Origin: Pelecanus crispus
Taxonomy: Eukaryota; Chordata; Aves; Pelecaniformes; Pelecanidae
NCBI RefSeq assembly: GCF_030463565.1
Contig: NC_134662.1
Coordinates: 3,410,001 to 3,474,000, forward strand
Direction: 5' to 3'
Length of the DNA stretch: 64,000 nt
The notes under the pieces were generated by a model, which was not told where the DNA came from, ran no database searches, and saw only the letters and a list, made by a program, of their open reading frames with translations. Positions 12,901-27,900 of this stretch are shown here, one piece after another (within the stretch, counting starts at the first letter, position 1; the number at the start of each line of letters is the position of its first letter). The translations under genes were made by a program, and so were the position numbers.

Positions 12901-15900
12901 ATACACACAACAGCCCAGGAGACAGGCTGGTTCCCAAAGACAAGAGCACGGATGTGCCCACGCACCCCCCGCACCCCCCCCAACCACATGAGCTGGAAAC
13001 TGCAGTTGAACCTGTCACGGTTTTGGACAGTGAGGGGAGGTCCCTGCAACAGGGTGATGGGAAGAGGATTGGGAAGAGGGTAGGTACCCTGGCCTTATAC
13101 TCACGGGCATTGTCTGGCTGCCATGGAGTGCGTGGATTGCTGCCTGAGCCTCTGTGTGAGATGAGAACTTTACAAAAGCACAGCCTGGAAAGGGACAGAA
13201 AGAGCACAGGAGATTGCAGTGACAGGACTGCTGCGAAAGTTCCCCTTGCATCACCACGCAAGAGACAGTATCTGCATCTCAGGCAGGGCGAAGGAAAGCC
13301 ACCCCAAGAAAGCAGGGAACGAAAAGGATGGCTCATCCCAAGTCCTCTATCCTGGAAAAAACAGGAAGGGTCTCAAATTGTTACTTCAGTGATATACTCT
13401 ATAGATGATGTCACCATGTCCACCCTTGCCCCTGGTTACCTCTTCCCCAAATTCTCTCTGCACTCCTAATTGTGGGTACAAACATTTCAAATCATAGAGT
13501 CATAGAATCATTGTAGACCCAGACCGAGCCAAGAGGCTCACCAGTGTCCCTGATAACTCAGCTCCTCATCGTGCTCTGCTTCCCCTCCTTTCACCTCAGT
13601 CTCTGCCCATCTTCCCCAATCTTTCCTTACAGCAGACGACTCTTCCTGCCCTGCTCCCTATGCCTGGCTGGGATACGGGTTCCCATAAAGATGGGTGGGG
13701 GAAGAAGTGCCCCAGTGGGCTGGAGGCACAGGCGGTGAGGCAGGTGAGCACTACCTGACGAGCAGGGAGAAAGGGCCCGACACACAGAGGGGTTCACCTT
13801 TGCTGTTACCATCAGGTCCACGGAGCACCGTACATTCATCAATGACCCCAAATGGTTCAAAGAGCCGGAGCACGTCATCCTCAGACTGCTGCTTATTTAA
13901 CATGCCCACAAAGAGCTTCCTGTCCCCTAGGGGCAAACACAGAAACATCAACCTTCTATGAGGCTTACAGTCCAAAGCAGGAGGATAGGGACACTTAAGC
14001 GCAAAACAGCCTAGTGTTGAAAACATGCCTGGCATGGAAATGATTTGCTGTTGGCTGAAATACTGCTGGGGTGAGTATGCAGGCCCTCCCAAGCCCCCCA
14101 CACCTGCAAAGGTCTCTGTGGCTTCCCCTGTCCTACCTTCCTCAAAGGAAAACAAAAGATTAATAATTTCCTTCTATTCATTAGCCCTTTCCTTTGAATG
14201 ATCCAACACAAATGGTAAAAAGAAAAACTGCCTGGGCAATTATACCCTTATTGAACAACATGTGAAGTCCAAGAGGTACCTTAGGGAACACAGCAGACCA
14301 ACCCAGGGTGAATAAATTCCAGACCCTTGGCTTCTGTTTCCTTTTCTTTCTCTCCAAGATCACTGTTTCCACAGCTGCTATGTAACCAAGCATCTTAGCT
14401 TCAATGTGCCCTTCCCTCCCCAGTCTAACCAGTATGCCTACCGAGCTGTCCTCTAAGGCCTGGAATAAACCCTGGCATCCTGGGTCCCAATTTGCCTCGC
14501 CATAGAATCAGCCAAATGCAAGACAGTTGGGTGAGGGACAACAAAGAGCTCCGTGGTGCCCACTCCCCCTCTCCAAAGTCATTTTGTACCCGTGTCACAC
14601 TGGCCGGGGGCTGGAAGGCTGGCTAACACAGGACTTTGAGCTCAGGGTCCTCCTGGGTTCCTCCATCAGAACGGAGAAGTGAGGATTATGGGTTTTGTTG
14701 GGATGGCCAGGTGCGGAGGTGGGAAGAAAGGAGCACAGCGCTTTCTCCTCCTCTCTGCCCCCATCAGCACACACGGGGCCCAGCACACAGCCTGATGCCA
14801 TCCAGTCAAACACAGACACAGCAGTGGTTGGGGCAACATCCTCCACAGATTGCTGTGAACAGCTACGAAAATAGCACAACATTAAAATCCCAGCCTAAAT
14901 GCCAGCCCGATCTCCATCTTTGCAAGGAGATAGTTGTGCCGACTACAGTTAACCCTCCCCCAGTGCCCCAAACATGCATGGGGAGACATGACCCATAGGA
15001 GCCAATGTGTCAGGACACGGCTTGGGAGGAGCAGTGAGAGAGGAGTCCTTATTGTTAGCGACAGGATCGCAGGGGCCGGCTTCAAACAAAACCAATGTAA
15101 TGTGACACACGTCAGGGAAAACAGCGAGAAAGCTGCTATCTGTTTGCGAGTGCAGTGACCTGAAAAAACAACAGGTCTTGGAGCTACAGCAGCAGAGCAG
15201 GCAGCAGGGGTGGTGGTGTGTACGTATGGCAGGAGTGGAGGACACGTTGCACGTTCGCACCGCCGGCAAAGCTCCCTCCCGCCCCTGCCTCGCTCCCCTT
15301 GGCTCCGAGGATGGTTCCCACCCAGGTAAGCAAGCAAGGTGCCTCCCCGCCACTGCTCTGCCACATACAAATGCACTTGGGAACACGTGCAGGAAGTATC
15401 TACGCATGCCATCGGTCCCTTGCAGAAAAGCAGATGCACACGCACAACGTTAACGGGCAAGCACGTAGGCTCACGCATGCAGAGGAACATGCTTGCACAT
15501 CGACCCGGCCCCAGCACGTGCCTTCAGAACCAAACGTCCTCAGGGAGCGAGAGGGACGTGCAGACAGAAGCACTCTTCCACCAAGCAGACACCACAGGGA
15601 CCCGCCTTGTACGGCCGCAGCACCCACGGAGCCCAAGCACAAGCTCATGCAGGCACAGCTCTCCACCGGGCACTGCACGTATGTGCAACGCAGCTGCCAC
15701 TTTGGTCCACCACAGATAAAGGGTTAAAAGCGCCGCATCGAAGGCTCTTACCCAGGCCCAAAGAGATATTCCTGATTTATAGCACTAGAAGTGGCTGAAA
15801 TATATGGCCTTGTGTATTTTTTAAAGGCCAAATTTCCCAGCTTCACCGTTTTCATGATTCCCTGGATAACTAAACCTGTGGAAATTTCATCCCCTTCCAT

Positions 15901-18900
15901 TTTTCTTGCAATTCTTTCTACATTCCTCCCTGCACCTGCATGACAATGCTTGCATTTTTGGAGACACTATTTCAGCGGATCGAGTCCATCCAAAATTTAG
16001 TGCTCTGGCAATGCCCACTAATCCCCAGCCAAGGCACAAGAGCTAACAAACCAGGTGCCATACAGCTGCCTTCTTAGCAGCAAGACAGCATCTGCCCCCA
16101 CCCAAGGGCCAGCTCAGAAATGCTGGTGGGCAAACCAGCCGAAAAATAGCACATAGAGAGGGTGAAAAATCTGACTGGAAGGCGAGTGGAAAAAAATGAG
16201 ACTGGTCAGGAACAAATTTACTGGGAGGTGGAGAGGAGAATGGAAACTAAAGGAGCAGCAGCTCTGTGCTCCCATGAACATCACCTAGTGCCATACGTGA
16301 CCCCAGTTTGGCTGTGGGAGGGGACACGAGCTCTGCAGGTTCCCCCCTCCTCTACCCTGAATCTATTGCAGCTGCAGCCAGGCCTTATTTCAGATATGTG
16401 CACCATGCCGCGGCCTTCGGATTGCAAACACGGCAGGAATTCCTCAAAAAACCACATCAACAAAGGGGAGAAACACACTGGGAAACATTTGTACTGACTG
16501 TAGATGCTGTAAAATAATTCTCTGTTCTTTGAACTAACAAGCAAATAATTGCGGACTAAGACTTAACAGCCAGAAATGCAGTCGATGGCCTTGCCTTGCT
16601 CTTCAGGGACCTCAGCAGGCTGGCTGGCCGTTCGGGTCAGGGTGGCAGGGGGGTGTCAAGACAACTGGGAAAGTCACTTCTATTAGAAATTAAAAAAAGC
16701 TGGAACTCTAGGTGGAGGGAGCATACAGCTACACGGACGTAATGTGACTTTTGTAATACTGGCCTTTCGCTTCTGAATCCCATTTTGTGTAAAGGGAGGT
16801 TTTTGTGGAAGAATAGTGGGTAACCTGTGGAGAGTCAGGTAAGTGGTTCCAGTTTTGGCTGATGACTAACTCAGTGCAAAGACCTGATGGCTACCACAGC
16901 CACCCAAAGCTTAAGGCTCTGCCAAGCAACAGGCTAACGGATGCAAGAGGCCGTAACTTTGCAACAGAGGCACTGAACGAAAAGGAACCTTGTCAACTTG
17001 CAATCAAATCAACATTAAACTAGCTGCTTTCTCCTTCAGAAGGCCTTGAAATTTCCTGGATAATTCTTGTGGTTTCATCCTTGTTCCGTTGGATCAAAAG
17101 CATTTTTCTTTACCCTGCACTTTGGGAAGGGTCCATTGAAACAGCGGATGCCAGTCTCCATGGCAGTTTTACTGCAGGTCATCTGTTGTCTGACAGGGCT
17201 CACTAGCAGAACACTTTGGAAGTCCTGTGTTTATGTGGGAATTTCAGCTTTTCTTTTTTTAATTTGGAAGAAAAAAAATGCCAGCCTTCCTGGCTATGCA
17301 GAACAGGTTAAAACTGTGATACCTTAGTGACTCAAGCTGTAAAGGCAAATATAAAGAAACACACCTATTGGTTTCGAATCTTTCCTGAATGCTCAGCATG
17401 GCAATATTAGAAGGGGGTGAAGTCACCGACAACATAAGAGAAAGATTTTTTTCACGGTTATTTTCATTTCCTACAGCCCAGTTTCCAAGATTGCACGTAG
17501 GAAAAGGATGCAGGCTTGTTCCCCTAGGACGCCTCTTTGCAGCAACTGGGGACCTGTGAAAGGGCTCCGCTGCTGCGGACCTCTCTCCCTCTCCATGTGC
17601 TGGAGCCCAACCCATGACCCCTCTCACTTTGGGCGGCTTCCAAACAGGGCCATTCCCCTACCAGTAACCAAGCTGCCTCATCTCTCCACAACGGGGCCAA
17701 ACCCGTTGCAGGGGCAAGCCCTTTCAACCCAGTGTCTGCTGTCACTCCTCTTAAAGCGGTTGATCCCAAATCAGCTGCATCCTCAAGCCACTGCTGCGGG
17801 TCGCTGGCTCCTTCGGCTCCCCAGCAGGGACTCCTGCAGCGCTGGAAGATCTTCTCTCCCCGACCCGTAACAGCACACCCTCCTCTGGCCATTTTTCCTT
17901 CACTTTCTCTCCAGCTCTTGTTTTTCACCCTCTGATTGGCAATTTCCCATGCTGTCCAGCAACCAGGAAAATTGCCTCTGATCTCTGACTGTTGAGTTCC
18001 CATGGAAACATGCTCTGGGCACAGGCAGTCACCCAGGCAGCAGGAGGAGGGCCAGCGCAGAGCAGGTTGCTGATGAAGATACCACAGGAACAAGCGAGGG
18101 GTTAAGGCTGAATGCTTCGGCCATGAGGGAGAGAGAGGAGAGCACACAAGCACTGGACGCCGCTCCTCTTTAAACCCGGTGGATTTAGGTCATCTGGCCA
18201 GCAGCTGTCAGCAGCAAGGATCAGGGAGAGGGAGGAAGCCCGCTGAAGCAGTTGGCTGTGGACGGGACGCAGCAAATCTCCTTGGGCATGCAGAGAGCTC
18301 CCTTGCCTCTAAGGCAGTGCTAATGGGCTTGGGCTAGCTGTCGTACCACATCAGTGCAGCCGAGCGCTCCAGGTCGTGCAAGAAGCACAGCCAAGCTCCT
18401 CTGCCCCCTCGCTCCATCTCCTCCTGGCACTCCCAGGCTCACATCAAAAGGCACGAGGGGAAAAAGGAGGAAAGAGCTGACAGAGCCTGCGCCAGAATCA
18501 TAGGTCCCCCTCTGAACTAATGCAGGCAGCATCTTTTTACCAGTGAATTCCTTCTGCGGGCTGCAGCGACACTGAGCATCCAGATATCCCCACACAGCCC
18601 ACGCAGGGCTTGGCCAAAACTGTCCCTTTGGCACAATAATTAGCATCTCTTAGACCAGGAGACAAATTCTGGTGCTCTAACTTCCTGTACTTAATTCAGG
18701 GTGCTTAATTTGAGACACGTCAGTCCCCGGAGAGGATAAAAGAGATTCCCTTCAAGGATAATGCAGAGCAGAGCCTCACTGATGCATGCAGCTGTTCCCT
18801 TGATAAATTCCTACGTCAAGCAGTTCTGCCCTGCCCCAAAGCTTTCTTTTACCTCCTGCCTGTGTGGGGCTATTGCTGTAGGGAATGGCTCTTCCCATAT

Positions 18901-21900
18901 CTGCAAACTTGCTCATCCACTTCTCTGACAAGTGGAGCATCACGACAGAAACTTTTGGAAAGAGCAACCTGATTCAGCCAAATATAGGGTGCTGTCTTGA
19001 CGCTGCTTCTGCCTCAGGAGAAATTCCAGTTTGTCATGGATCCTGCGGGAGCCCCTCGATCCCGAGCTCTGCAATGAAGCTGGAAGGAAGCTAGGCATAC
19101 GGGCTGGAGGGAGGCGTTCAGAATCCAAAGGCTGCTTTCCTCTATGACCTGCTCCACGGGAAGCAGAGCTGATGCCCTGACATTTGCAGTCATTAGAGAT
19201 TGTGGTACTTTTCGTAAGCGTAGAGATTTCAGAGTCCAGTGCCTTGACCAAAAGCTTGCCTCCAAATCAACATCCTGGTTTTGAACCTGTTGGCCTATTT
19301 CAGCTCAATCTGACAGAGGAGCTGAATCAGAGGTGTTAAGTCCCAACACATTTCGTGATACTAGGCGGCTGCGTATGGAAAAGAGTCCCTGGTAGTGCCC
19401 CAACAGCAAAAGAAAGACTGCAGAAATGACCTCAGCCTAGTATCAGACACCAGAGATTCCCGAGTCACACTCATCAAAAAGACACAAACTGTTCAGAAAA
19501 CAAAGTTGCAGCGTTCGCAGCCTGAATTGTCTGTTCGGTCTCTTCTTACTGCTGTTGTGTGAGAGCTTAATGCAGGGGCGTCAGCTGGGCACCCGTCTGT
19601 AGGCACATCTGCCCGTGCCTCTGCGCTGCCGTGCGGGTTGCTGTGCAGCCACGGCTCCTGCCTGAGAGTGCTCGGGATCTGCCAGTGTGTACAGGTAATG
19701 GCTTTGGGATGTTGAGGTATTGCTACGACTGGCAAAGGCTTTCCTAGTCTCCTATGCTTTTTTTTTTTTTTAAAGACTCATTAGGAATAACCTCAGATAC
19801 AATGACACAATTTCTGAATTATTTAGAAATCTGGGGTGCAATTTTTTTTAAAATCAGTGTGGTGGGGGAAGGATTGACCACCTAATGGTTGTATCTAGAG
19901 GCAATATGAGGTGGCAGTGAGCAGTCAGCTTCCTCTATCCGCACTGCAGGCAACTCTAAAGAATAGCTCATCCACTCCTAGTACCGGTGTCGGGAGGGAG
20001 GGAGTGAATCACCCGAAGGCACTGGTCTCTTTTTACTGTCTATAGCATGGCCAAGGACCTTAAACTCAACCCTGAACCCAGGGGCTGAAGTAAGGTGAGA
20101 TGAATCCAGTCCTATGTGCTTTAGGCATACTAGTTTCTTTGGAGGCTTAAGCCACGGTTCTTTTCAAAAGGAGCATGGCTATAGGTGGCACGTCTGGGAT
20201 TCTCAGCATAGTCCAGGGGAATAAAAATGCCCAGACTTCAGTAAAAGTCAGGTGTCTTAGACTTCAAGTAAATAATGAAAAGTCACAGCTTCTATTTGGG
20301 AAAATGATCTGACTTCAACAGATACACTTTTTTTTTTAAAGGAGGATCACACAACCATAAATACACACATTCACATAAAATATTATAAAATATATCTCAT
20401 GTTCCTGCCAGTGCAATAATTGAAAGTCACTACAAACTGCTTGGAAGTGACCCCTTCAAATTTAAAACAAAAGCCTTCCAAATCTAAACACAGCATGCAG
20501 GCTCTGCTGCCCTGCAGGACAAACAGTCTCACACAAATTCTCCCCTCCCCACTACCAAAGTGCTTTCAGAGGCAGCACCAACAGCACCAGGCATGGAGAG
20601 ACAGATGCAGGAATGAAGAGGAAGAGAAATGCATCGGTAAGACAAGAAAAAGTAGCAAAACGAGTTCATAAATTTGGAAAGGGATGGAGTTGCAAACCTT
20701 CTCCACCTGGAGGAGGCATCTGAGCTGCTTTGAGCTCCCCGTTAAATTAACAGAGATTCTCCTGTTCCCAGTTTTCCAGCTCTGGACTAAGTATGCTGCT
20801 CTAACCAAGGTGGGCCCCTGCAGGCTGCCAGCACCTCCACCTCTGGCCTAAACTCAGGATCCTTTCCCTTCAGACACTATCTCCCCACCACACGCTATTT
20901 TCTGCAACGGCACTTGGGCCCTGCCAGTGTGATGGGAGCTGCCGCAGGACTGAGAGCGGAGAGGCTGAGACAGCCCAGCAGCGATGGGGGAGGCAGAGGA
21001 GTGAGCCGCAGACAGGAGAATCGGCTGCGGAGCAGTGAGCTAACAGGTCAAAAAGCCAGTGCTGCTGCAGGGATCTGGCTTGTATTGGGCTGATCAGGTG
21101 TAAGAATGAAAAAACCTCTTCCCAGCCACTCACACCCTCCAGGACCCCCGGTGCCATTCACCAAAGTGCATGCCTGCTTCAGCAACCTCCCGGGGCAGAC
21201 ACTGTCTGGCTAACAGGCCCCTCGAAGGGCTGGGAAACGGCGTGGGCAGCCACATTATTCCCCTCAGGACTCGGGGTGCTCTCAGCTGCCTGCTGTGCCA
21301 AGCTGAAGGCTCCCCATCAAAGCCTATCCCTAGACTCTCCTCCTGCCCCCCCAAGTGCCTGCCACACACAAGCGCCCCTGCATACAGACTGCGGGGAGAG
21401 CAAGGCCAGGTCAGGACCCTGTCTCTTTGCTTGGTCTCCCCCTCACAAGCACAAAGCCGCCAAAGGAGAAACAAGGAGAGATGACAACTACCTCCACGGC
21501 TCTCGCTGTCTGCGGGTTTCACTTGAATCGGGCGCGCCATCTGCAATGAAAGAGAAATGCAGAGGGTTAGAGCTGGGCCCATCTGCCTGGCACACGGTGC
21601 TGATGGCAGTGGCACCAGGGTGCCCCTTTCCGCCTGCTGTGCAGAGTAGGAGAGCGGCAGAAGGGAACCAAGACATCGCGATGGCAACCAGAACCCTTGG
21701 AGAAGGGACCACGTGGATCTCAGACTTCTCAAAAGGAAACCTGGCGCTTCTCCCCGCTCAGCTGCTTGCCTGCAGGGAACAGCTCTCCTGGAAATGCCCA
21801 CCATGCATAAACCTCCACCTCCTCCAACACAGCAAGTGGCAAAGAAAGGACTCCGAGGAAGCAGCTCATCACCGTGAGACTGGAGCCTGAACAGTGGTCA

Positions 21901-24900
21901 GGGTGGCCTAAGGTGAGACCATGCCTGGAAGCTCTCCCTATGCCCACCCTGACTCAGCACAGGCATGGTCACCTCACCTAATTGAGCCGCTTACTTTCTT
22001 TGCTGGAGGGAAGAAAGACTGCCTCTGGATTGGGCTAGGAGCAGTACAGCAAGCAGGCATGTTGCGTTCGCCCTTCCCCAGCCCTCAGGCAGGCAGAGCT
22101 CTGTGCACCCAAGCGGCTCTGAAGAAAGGCGAAGGGCGGTGCTGCTCTCCAGCAACATCTCCTGTCCACGTGGGGAATGCTCAGGCTGAACGTGACAAAA
22201 CCCTCGCTCGATTGTGGAGCAGAGCTGTTTACCTCTCTCGCACCCATTAGTGTCATCAGCAATAATCCAACCACAAGCAACAAGCCGGAGGGGTAGCTCA
22301 GCTCACGCGATACGGGGACTCTCCAGGTAAGAGAGAAGAACGCTTCTACCCAGGAGCAGCTGCATTAAGTGACCCACAGCTTTAACTGCCTGATTTGCAA
22401 AGCAGGGCAAAACTCTTGTCCGCTGGAAGGTATGCGTGTCCTGTGCTGCCCAGACAGACAACTGACAGGCTGTAGCCTCCTTCCCAGCCTAGCAGGGTTC
22501 AACCGAGCCGGAATCTCCTCCGAGGAATGGTGTACAAGGCAGATTTCCACATTCACAGCACGTCTCGCTCCATGGCTCTCAGCATCATTCACAGAGGCTG
22601 ACAGTGACTTGAATCGGTGACATTCATAATAAAAACCAATCAGAGTATCGCAGGTAAGACCTGCACACAAGTTGCAGGTCCAGGCACAGTCTGCCCCCTC
22701 GCAGGAAACGCCCTCAGGAAAAACAGCGACAACAACAAAACAGAAAAAATGAAATCAAGCCATAAAAGTCACCAACTGAAATGTGTTTAGAAGCCAGCAT
22801 GCAAAATGCGGACTGCTGTCAGTCTGCAAGTGGTGGCTGAGCCAGACTGGCCAGAAACCAGAGGTAGAGCTCGCGTTCCCAACAGCTGGAGGAAACCCAT
22901 GAAGGAACTTTGCAGCTCACGGGACGGAGATGCCAACCAGAAGGTGCTGGGCTGCTGTGGCATGGCACGCCGCTGCTGAAGCCTGACCACTGGGCACGGG
23001 AGAGCGCTTGCGGCAGCTGTGAGCTGGCTCGCGCTGACTGGTGGATCTCAGGCAGGATGAGCAGAAGTTGGGAGCAGCCCCAGGCGATACCATCCCTGCC
23101 TCAAGCATTGATACGGGACTGCTTGGCAGAGCCAGAGACCGGCTGGCAGCTCCTCAAAGGAAGGCCAAGCTGCTGCCATGCTGCACCTCGGTAGGCAGCA
23201 GTGCCAGCTCCAGCTCCCGGGACTGGCTGTGTCATTTGGGGAAGAAGGAAAGGCCGAGGGTCCCTTTCCCACTCTCAATCAGCTGCATGGATTTGCAGAG
23301 CTCCTAACATCCCGCTGTGCTGCCACGTGGCCCCAGCACGTGCAGGGCTGGCACTCGCCAGCCTCTGGGCTGCTGCTCCCCCCAGGAGCTGCCAAGGACC
23401 CGGAATCTCTTTCAGCCCATGAGCTGGGCACGACGTGGGGCAGGGGTTCAGAAGGATGCGGTCAGACATTGCTCCAGAAAGCCTCGGATTTCCTCGCCGA
23501 GAGGCAGCGGCTCCTATCGCTGCTCGCAGCCTCCGGCAATACGCCTGTGCGAGCGGAGGCCGGGGGTGTTTCGGCAGCAGGCTGGGTGGGAGAGGGCAGG
23601 CAGCCCAGATGTGCGCTCAGAAGAGGGGGCTCCGCGGAGCCAAGAGGGGCAGCTGGCCACCTCGCTCCCCACTGCTCCCACAGCACTGAGAAATAGCTTT
23701 ATTTCCACCCAGGATGCAAAACCAGGATTAAGCTAAACAGATGGGGAGGGAGATGGAGGGACAGACTCGGATCTCAGCTTCTATGAGGAGCAAATCCATT
23801 TGGGGGAAGGGAGGGAGGAAGGGATGCCGTGGAAGCCAAGAGCGTCACAGCCCCGCGTGAGCACGGACCCACGCAGGGGTGCTGGGGCCGAGGGCGCGGG
23901 GCGAGGAGCCGGGGAGGATGGGGGAGCGAGGGAGGGGGTTAAGCACCTGAGGACATCTCCCTGTCCCCTCCCCCAACAGGGCTGTCACTCCGGCTCCCAG
24001 CACCTAGGGTAAAGGAGGTGTTGCCATGGAAACGGTTATTCACCACATGGAACCTGACATTTGTGGTTGCCATGGAAACCAGCTCTTGGGGGCATTCCCT
24101 CTGCTTTGCACAAAAGAGACATTTTGATATGATCTCCGGGGAGGGGGCTCCTTCCACCCATCTGTCCACCCCTTTCCTTCCCCCCCTCCATCCCGCAGCC
24201 GAGGGCGCACCGCGGGGCCCGCCCCTGGGACAGCGAGCCACGGGCCCACCCGACCTGCCCGAGCCTGCCCGCCACGGCGGAGCGCGCTCCGCAGGGCCGC
24301 ACACCCACGGCGGGGCAACGTGCCCACGGCGGGGCCAGGGCACCATGCCTGCCAGACGGCACCGGCACCAGCGGCAGCGGTGCCAGCGGCGATGCCAGCA
24401 CAGTGACGTGGGTTAGCGCTGGTGCAAGCAGCGTCTGGCTGCGGTGACGAGAGAAGCGGGGCTGCCCAGGCTGAGAACAAGCATGTGGGCTGCTCTGCAT
24501 CCCACAGCTGTGGCCACAGCTTCTCTCTTGCCTCCTTGACGCAGCACCGTGGCGGGGCACAGGAAGACTCCCCCTCTGCCCGTGTCAGACCGAGCCCCTC
24601 TGCCAAGGGCTGCCCATTTCCAGAGACCTTGCCAGCTCCAGTGACTCTGAGAGACACCCACCGAACTGAGGTCTGGTCTCTGGGCTGGTCTTCATCTGCT
24701 CTGAAAGACGTGAGCAAAGAGGAGAAAACAGGAAACAAGAAATTTGTCCGGATGCTGAGGCTTGGAGAAGAGCAGCAGGATTCTCCGCATGCTGCTTCCT
24801 GAAATGGGAGATCTCCCAGCCGAGGCAGGCATGGTCCTCCTTGCAGAGAACTGGACACCCAGAGCCTTCCACAAACAGGACACTATGAGCCTTCCACAAA

Positions 24901-27900
24901 CAGGACACCCAGAGCCTTCCACAAACAGGACACCACCGCTTTACTCCTCCTAAGTCCCATGTTGCCATTAAAGATGAGCACAATATCAAAGGCCTCTCAA
25001 GCAGAGGTGTGAGCCTACAAATGCAAAGAGAGCCCACAGTTGCTTTAACTCAACAACACAGGTCACAAGGCCTCGAGAAGCGTCCCTGTGGGGTCCTAAA
25101 CTTTCTATACAGGTCTTGGACAAAGAGCTCTGTCCCCTACAGGAACTCAATGCACAGAAAGGATGGTCAAGCTTTACCCCTTCCATCTGAGGGAGAAAGC
25201 AAGTAACAGGGCAGCACGGAGGACGTGCTTCTGGCTTGCACAGCAAGCTCTGGAAGTAAGAATTCTTCTGGCCTCCAGTCATCATCTCAAGCTGCACGGT
25301 AATCAGAGAACACACCCGACTCCAAGAAAGCCATATTTGTAGATGCCCACCTGGGCCCAGAATCCAACAGAGTCAGAATGTGCCTACCTTAAATTCCAAG
25401 TGCCAAGCAGATACACATGCACAGACATGCATGCCTTTACCACACAAGAACGCAAACAAATGTAAGCACACATGTGGCATGGAGAACTTGAGCAAACGAT
25501 TTATGAGCCTGTGCCCACCTCACTAGCTGAGGTTTATTTTCCTTATTATTCAGCTGAGCGTTCTTATTCTTCATTTCTGAAGAATACCACATTAACATTT
25601 AGCACATGCTGTCAGGCCACCATGGCCCAAATGTCCCTCACCCCCACACCTCCTACCTGCTGCCAGTGACAGACTGAGAGCTGCCAGCTGCATGATCCAC
25701 TGGACTCAAGAAACCTGGAGCCACGTGCAGCCGCGGGCACCAGATGGGCAGCACATGGGAGGGGGCAAAGCTCCCACTGCCCCCCTTCAGCTTCTCCCTC
25801 GCGTTTGCCCTCCCGGCTGGATGCACCCCTTCCCTTTCCAAACACAGCCATGCTCACCCGCCCCAGCTCTCACAGACAACGCTTCTGCCTCCATCGCTCT
25901 CCTCCTCACGAGCACGCAGCCTTTCTTAGCTTGCTTTCTTTGGTCTTACTGGTGGGAAGCAACTGGCCAGTCTGATGGGGGCACGAAGCTACGCTGACCG
26001 CTGGAGCGTACACGCTACAAAGCGCAGCAGCCGCTTTTCCTGTGCAGCCTTCAGGGAGCAGTGAGGAGAGAGCCGGAGGTGAGAGTCACTGCAAACCCAA
26101 AATGGGAGCCCAGAGGTTTCTAGGAAAGAGGCAGGGGTGACAGGCCTTGCTGGCGAGTGTGTGAATTGCATCCCACCCCATCCCCAGCATCTGGTCAGCA
26201 CAGAGAAATGGGGAACCATGCTCTCTTTGGGCTTCCTCCCTGCTTTGAAGGAAATGTTCCCCCACCCTTGTAGGACTCTGGGGAACAAGGTTCTAAGGAA
26301 AATTCCTGGCCCTGCTAAAGCCAGAGGAAGCTTTGCTATTGGTTTCCCTAGGCCAAAATGCACCATTTCTCTCACCACACCCCAAAAAAACCCTTCTGGA
26401 GATGAACTAGCTCCCCACATTTACACCGAAACCCAGCATGAGCTGTCATCTCAGCAGTCTGGTAGCCACGTTCTCCAAGAAGGAGCAGTGACCCCCAGCT
26501 CTTGCTTTCTCAGCTTTCAAACTGCAAAAGCTGGGTAGAGGGAGAAAGCCCCCTGGGATGGCAGGGCAAGCCTCTCTATTAATTAGGAGTAAGTGATGTA
26601 AAATAGCCCCTCAGGTGCAATGCAGGGGAACCTCATAGCGTTAAATGGGTCAGAGGCAGAGAGCATGAAACACACAATGCAGGCTGGCTCCTCTGGGAGA
26701 TCAGGAACCAAAAGGCATCCAAGGCCATTGGCAGAATTAGGTCCCAGGCTCTTAGGCTTTGCAAATTGTGGGCTGGTCCTCTTCTGGCCAGTTAAAAATG
26801 CCCTGCCTGAATGATCACAACCACTCCTAGCTGCGCAGAGCACATAAATCTAAATGCCAATTTGCTCATTTGGATTCTGTTTCTGGTTGAGAACGCAAGC
26901 AGTGATGGATTGGTGCCAGTCTCAGTGCTCAAGTCTCCTGCTTGCATCTTTCCACTGACATCTCAGTGTACCTCCATCCTACCCAGAAGAACCACCCTTC
27001 CCTGAGAAAGGGGAGTTGTCTCACACAGAAACATGAGCAACATTAGCACCAAGCACCATTCCAGTACAGCTCTAAAGGCTGCTTACGAATTCACCCCGTC
27101 CAATCCCATTATGAAAGAGACAAGGATAATTATGAGTACTGTGCTCCAGGTGGAGGAATCAAGGCACGTGATGATGAAGGTCATGCATGAAGTCTGTGGC
27201 AGAAGCAGGATGTGAAGTGCAGAGTCCAAACCACAGAGCTCCTGCCTGCATGGCTAAGGCTGTCTCTTTTGCATGAGCAAGGAAGATTGCTGGAGGACTT
27301 CACCCAACTGCTTTCTGTCACCAAGAAGAGGACCCATAAAATCCAACTCCTCTCACAAGTTTCTTTGGGAGGCATTTTCCCTACCCCCAGCACAAAGGGC
27401 AAATCAGGCAGAGCAGGGGAGTTATCCCCCGTTCCCCATGGAAGCTGAGTGCAGGCAGGAGTCAGCAAGCAGACATCCAAGCAGCGTGCGGGCCACAATA
27501 CACACGGACCGGCTGCTTTGCCTCTTGGATTCTCTGCTGCGCTGTGTTCCTTCTCCCTTAACACAGTCAGACATCCTTGTTCCCGCTGTAGCTAGTGCTG
27601 CTCTGGGAAGAAGGCAAGCAACTTATCGCCATGACTCAGAAAGCCTTTGGATCTCCCTGGTATCGCTATGGAAGCGACAGACCATTACTGTGCATTAACA
27701 TCAGACAAACCGCAGGGAGGCCAGCCCAGCATAGCAATTACAGCCCCTATCATGTACGTGACTGTTTGGCAGACGCATTTAAGTGTGGTCTCTCAGGACT
27801 CCATGGTCACTCTGTCCTCACGGGGCTCCTTCCTTGATGTTTCAGTGCACCGCAGGGCACTGCATCAAGGAGGACATTAGATGATCTTCTCTGTTGCCCT

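Noticed and set aside
21130-21804. Minus-strand open frame of 224 codons around exon 3
   Set aside because: Only the 49-nt exon 3 within it has CELF similarity; the rest is intron read-through.
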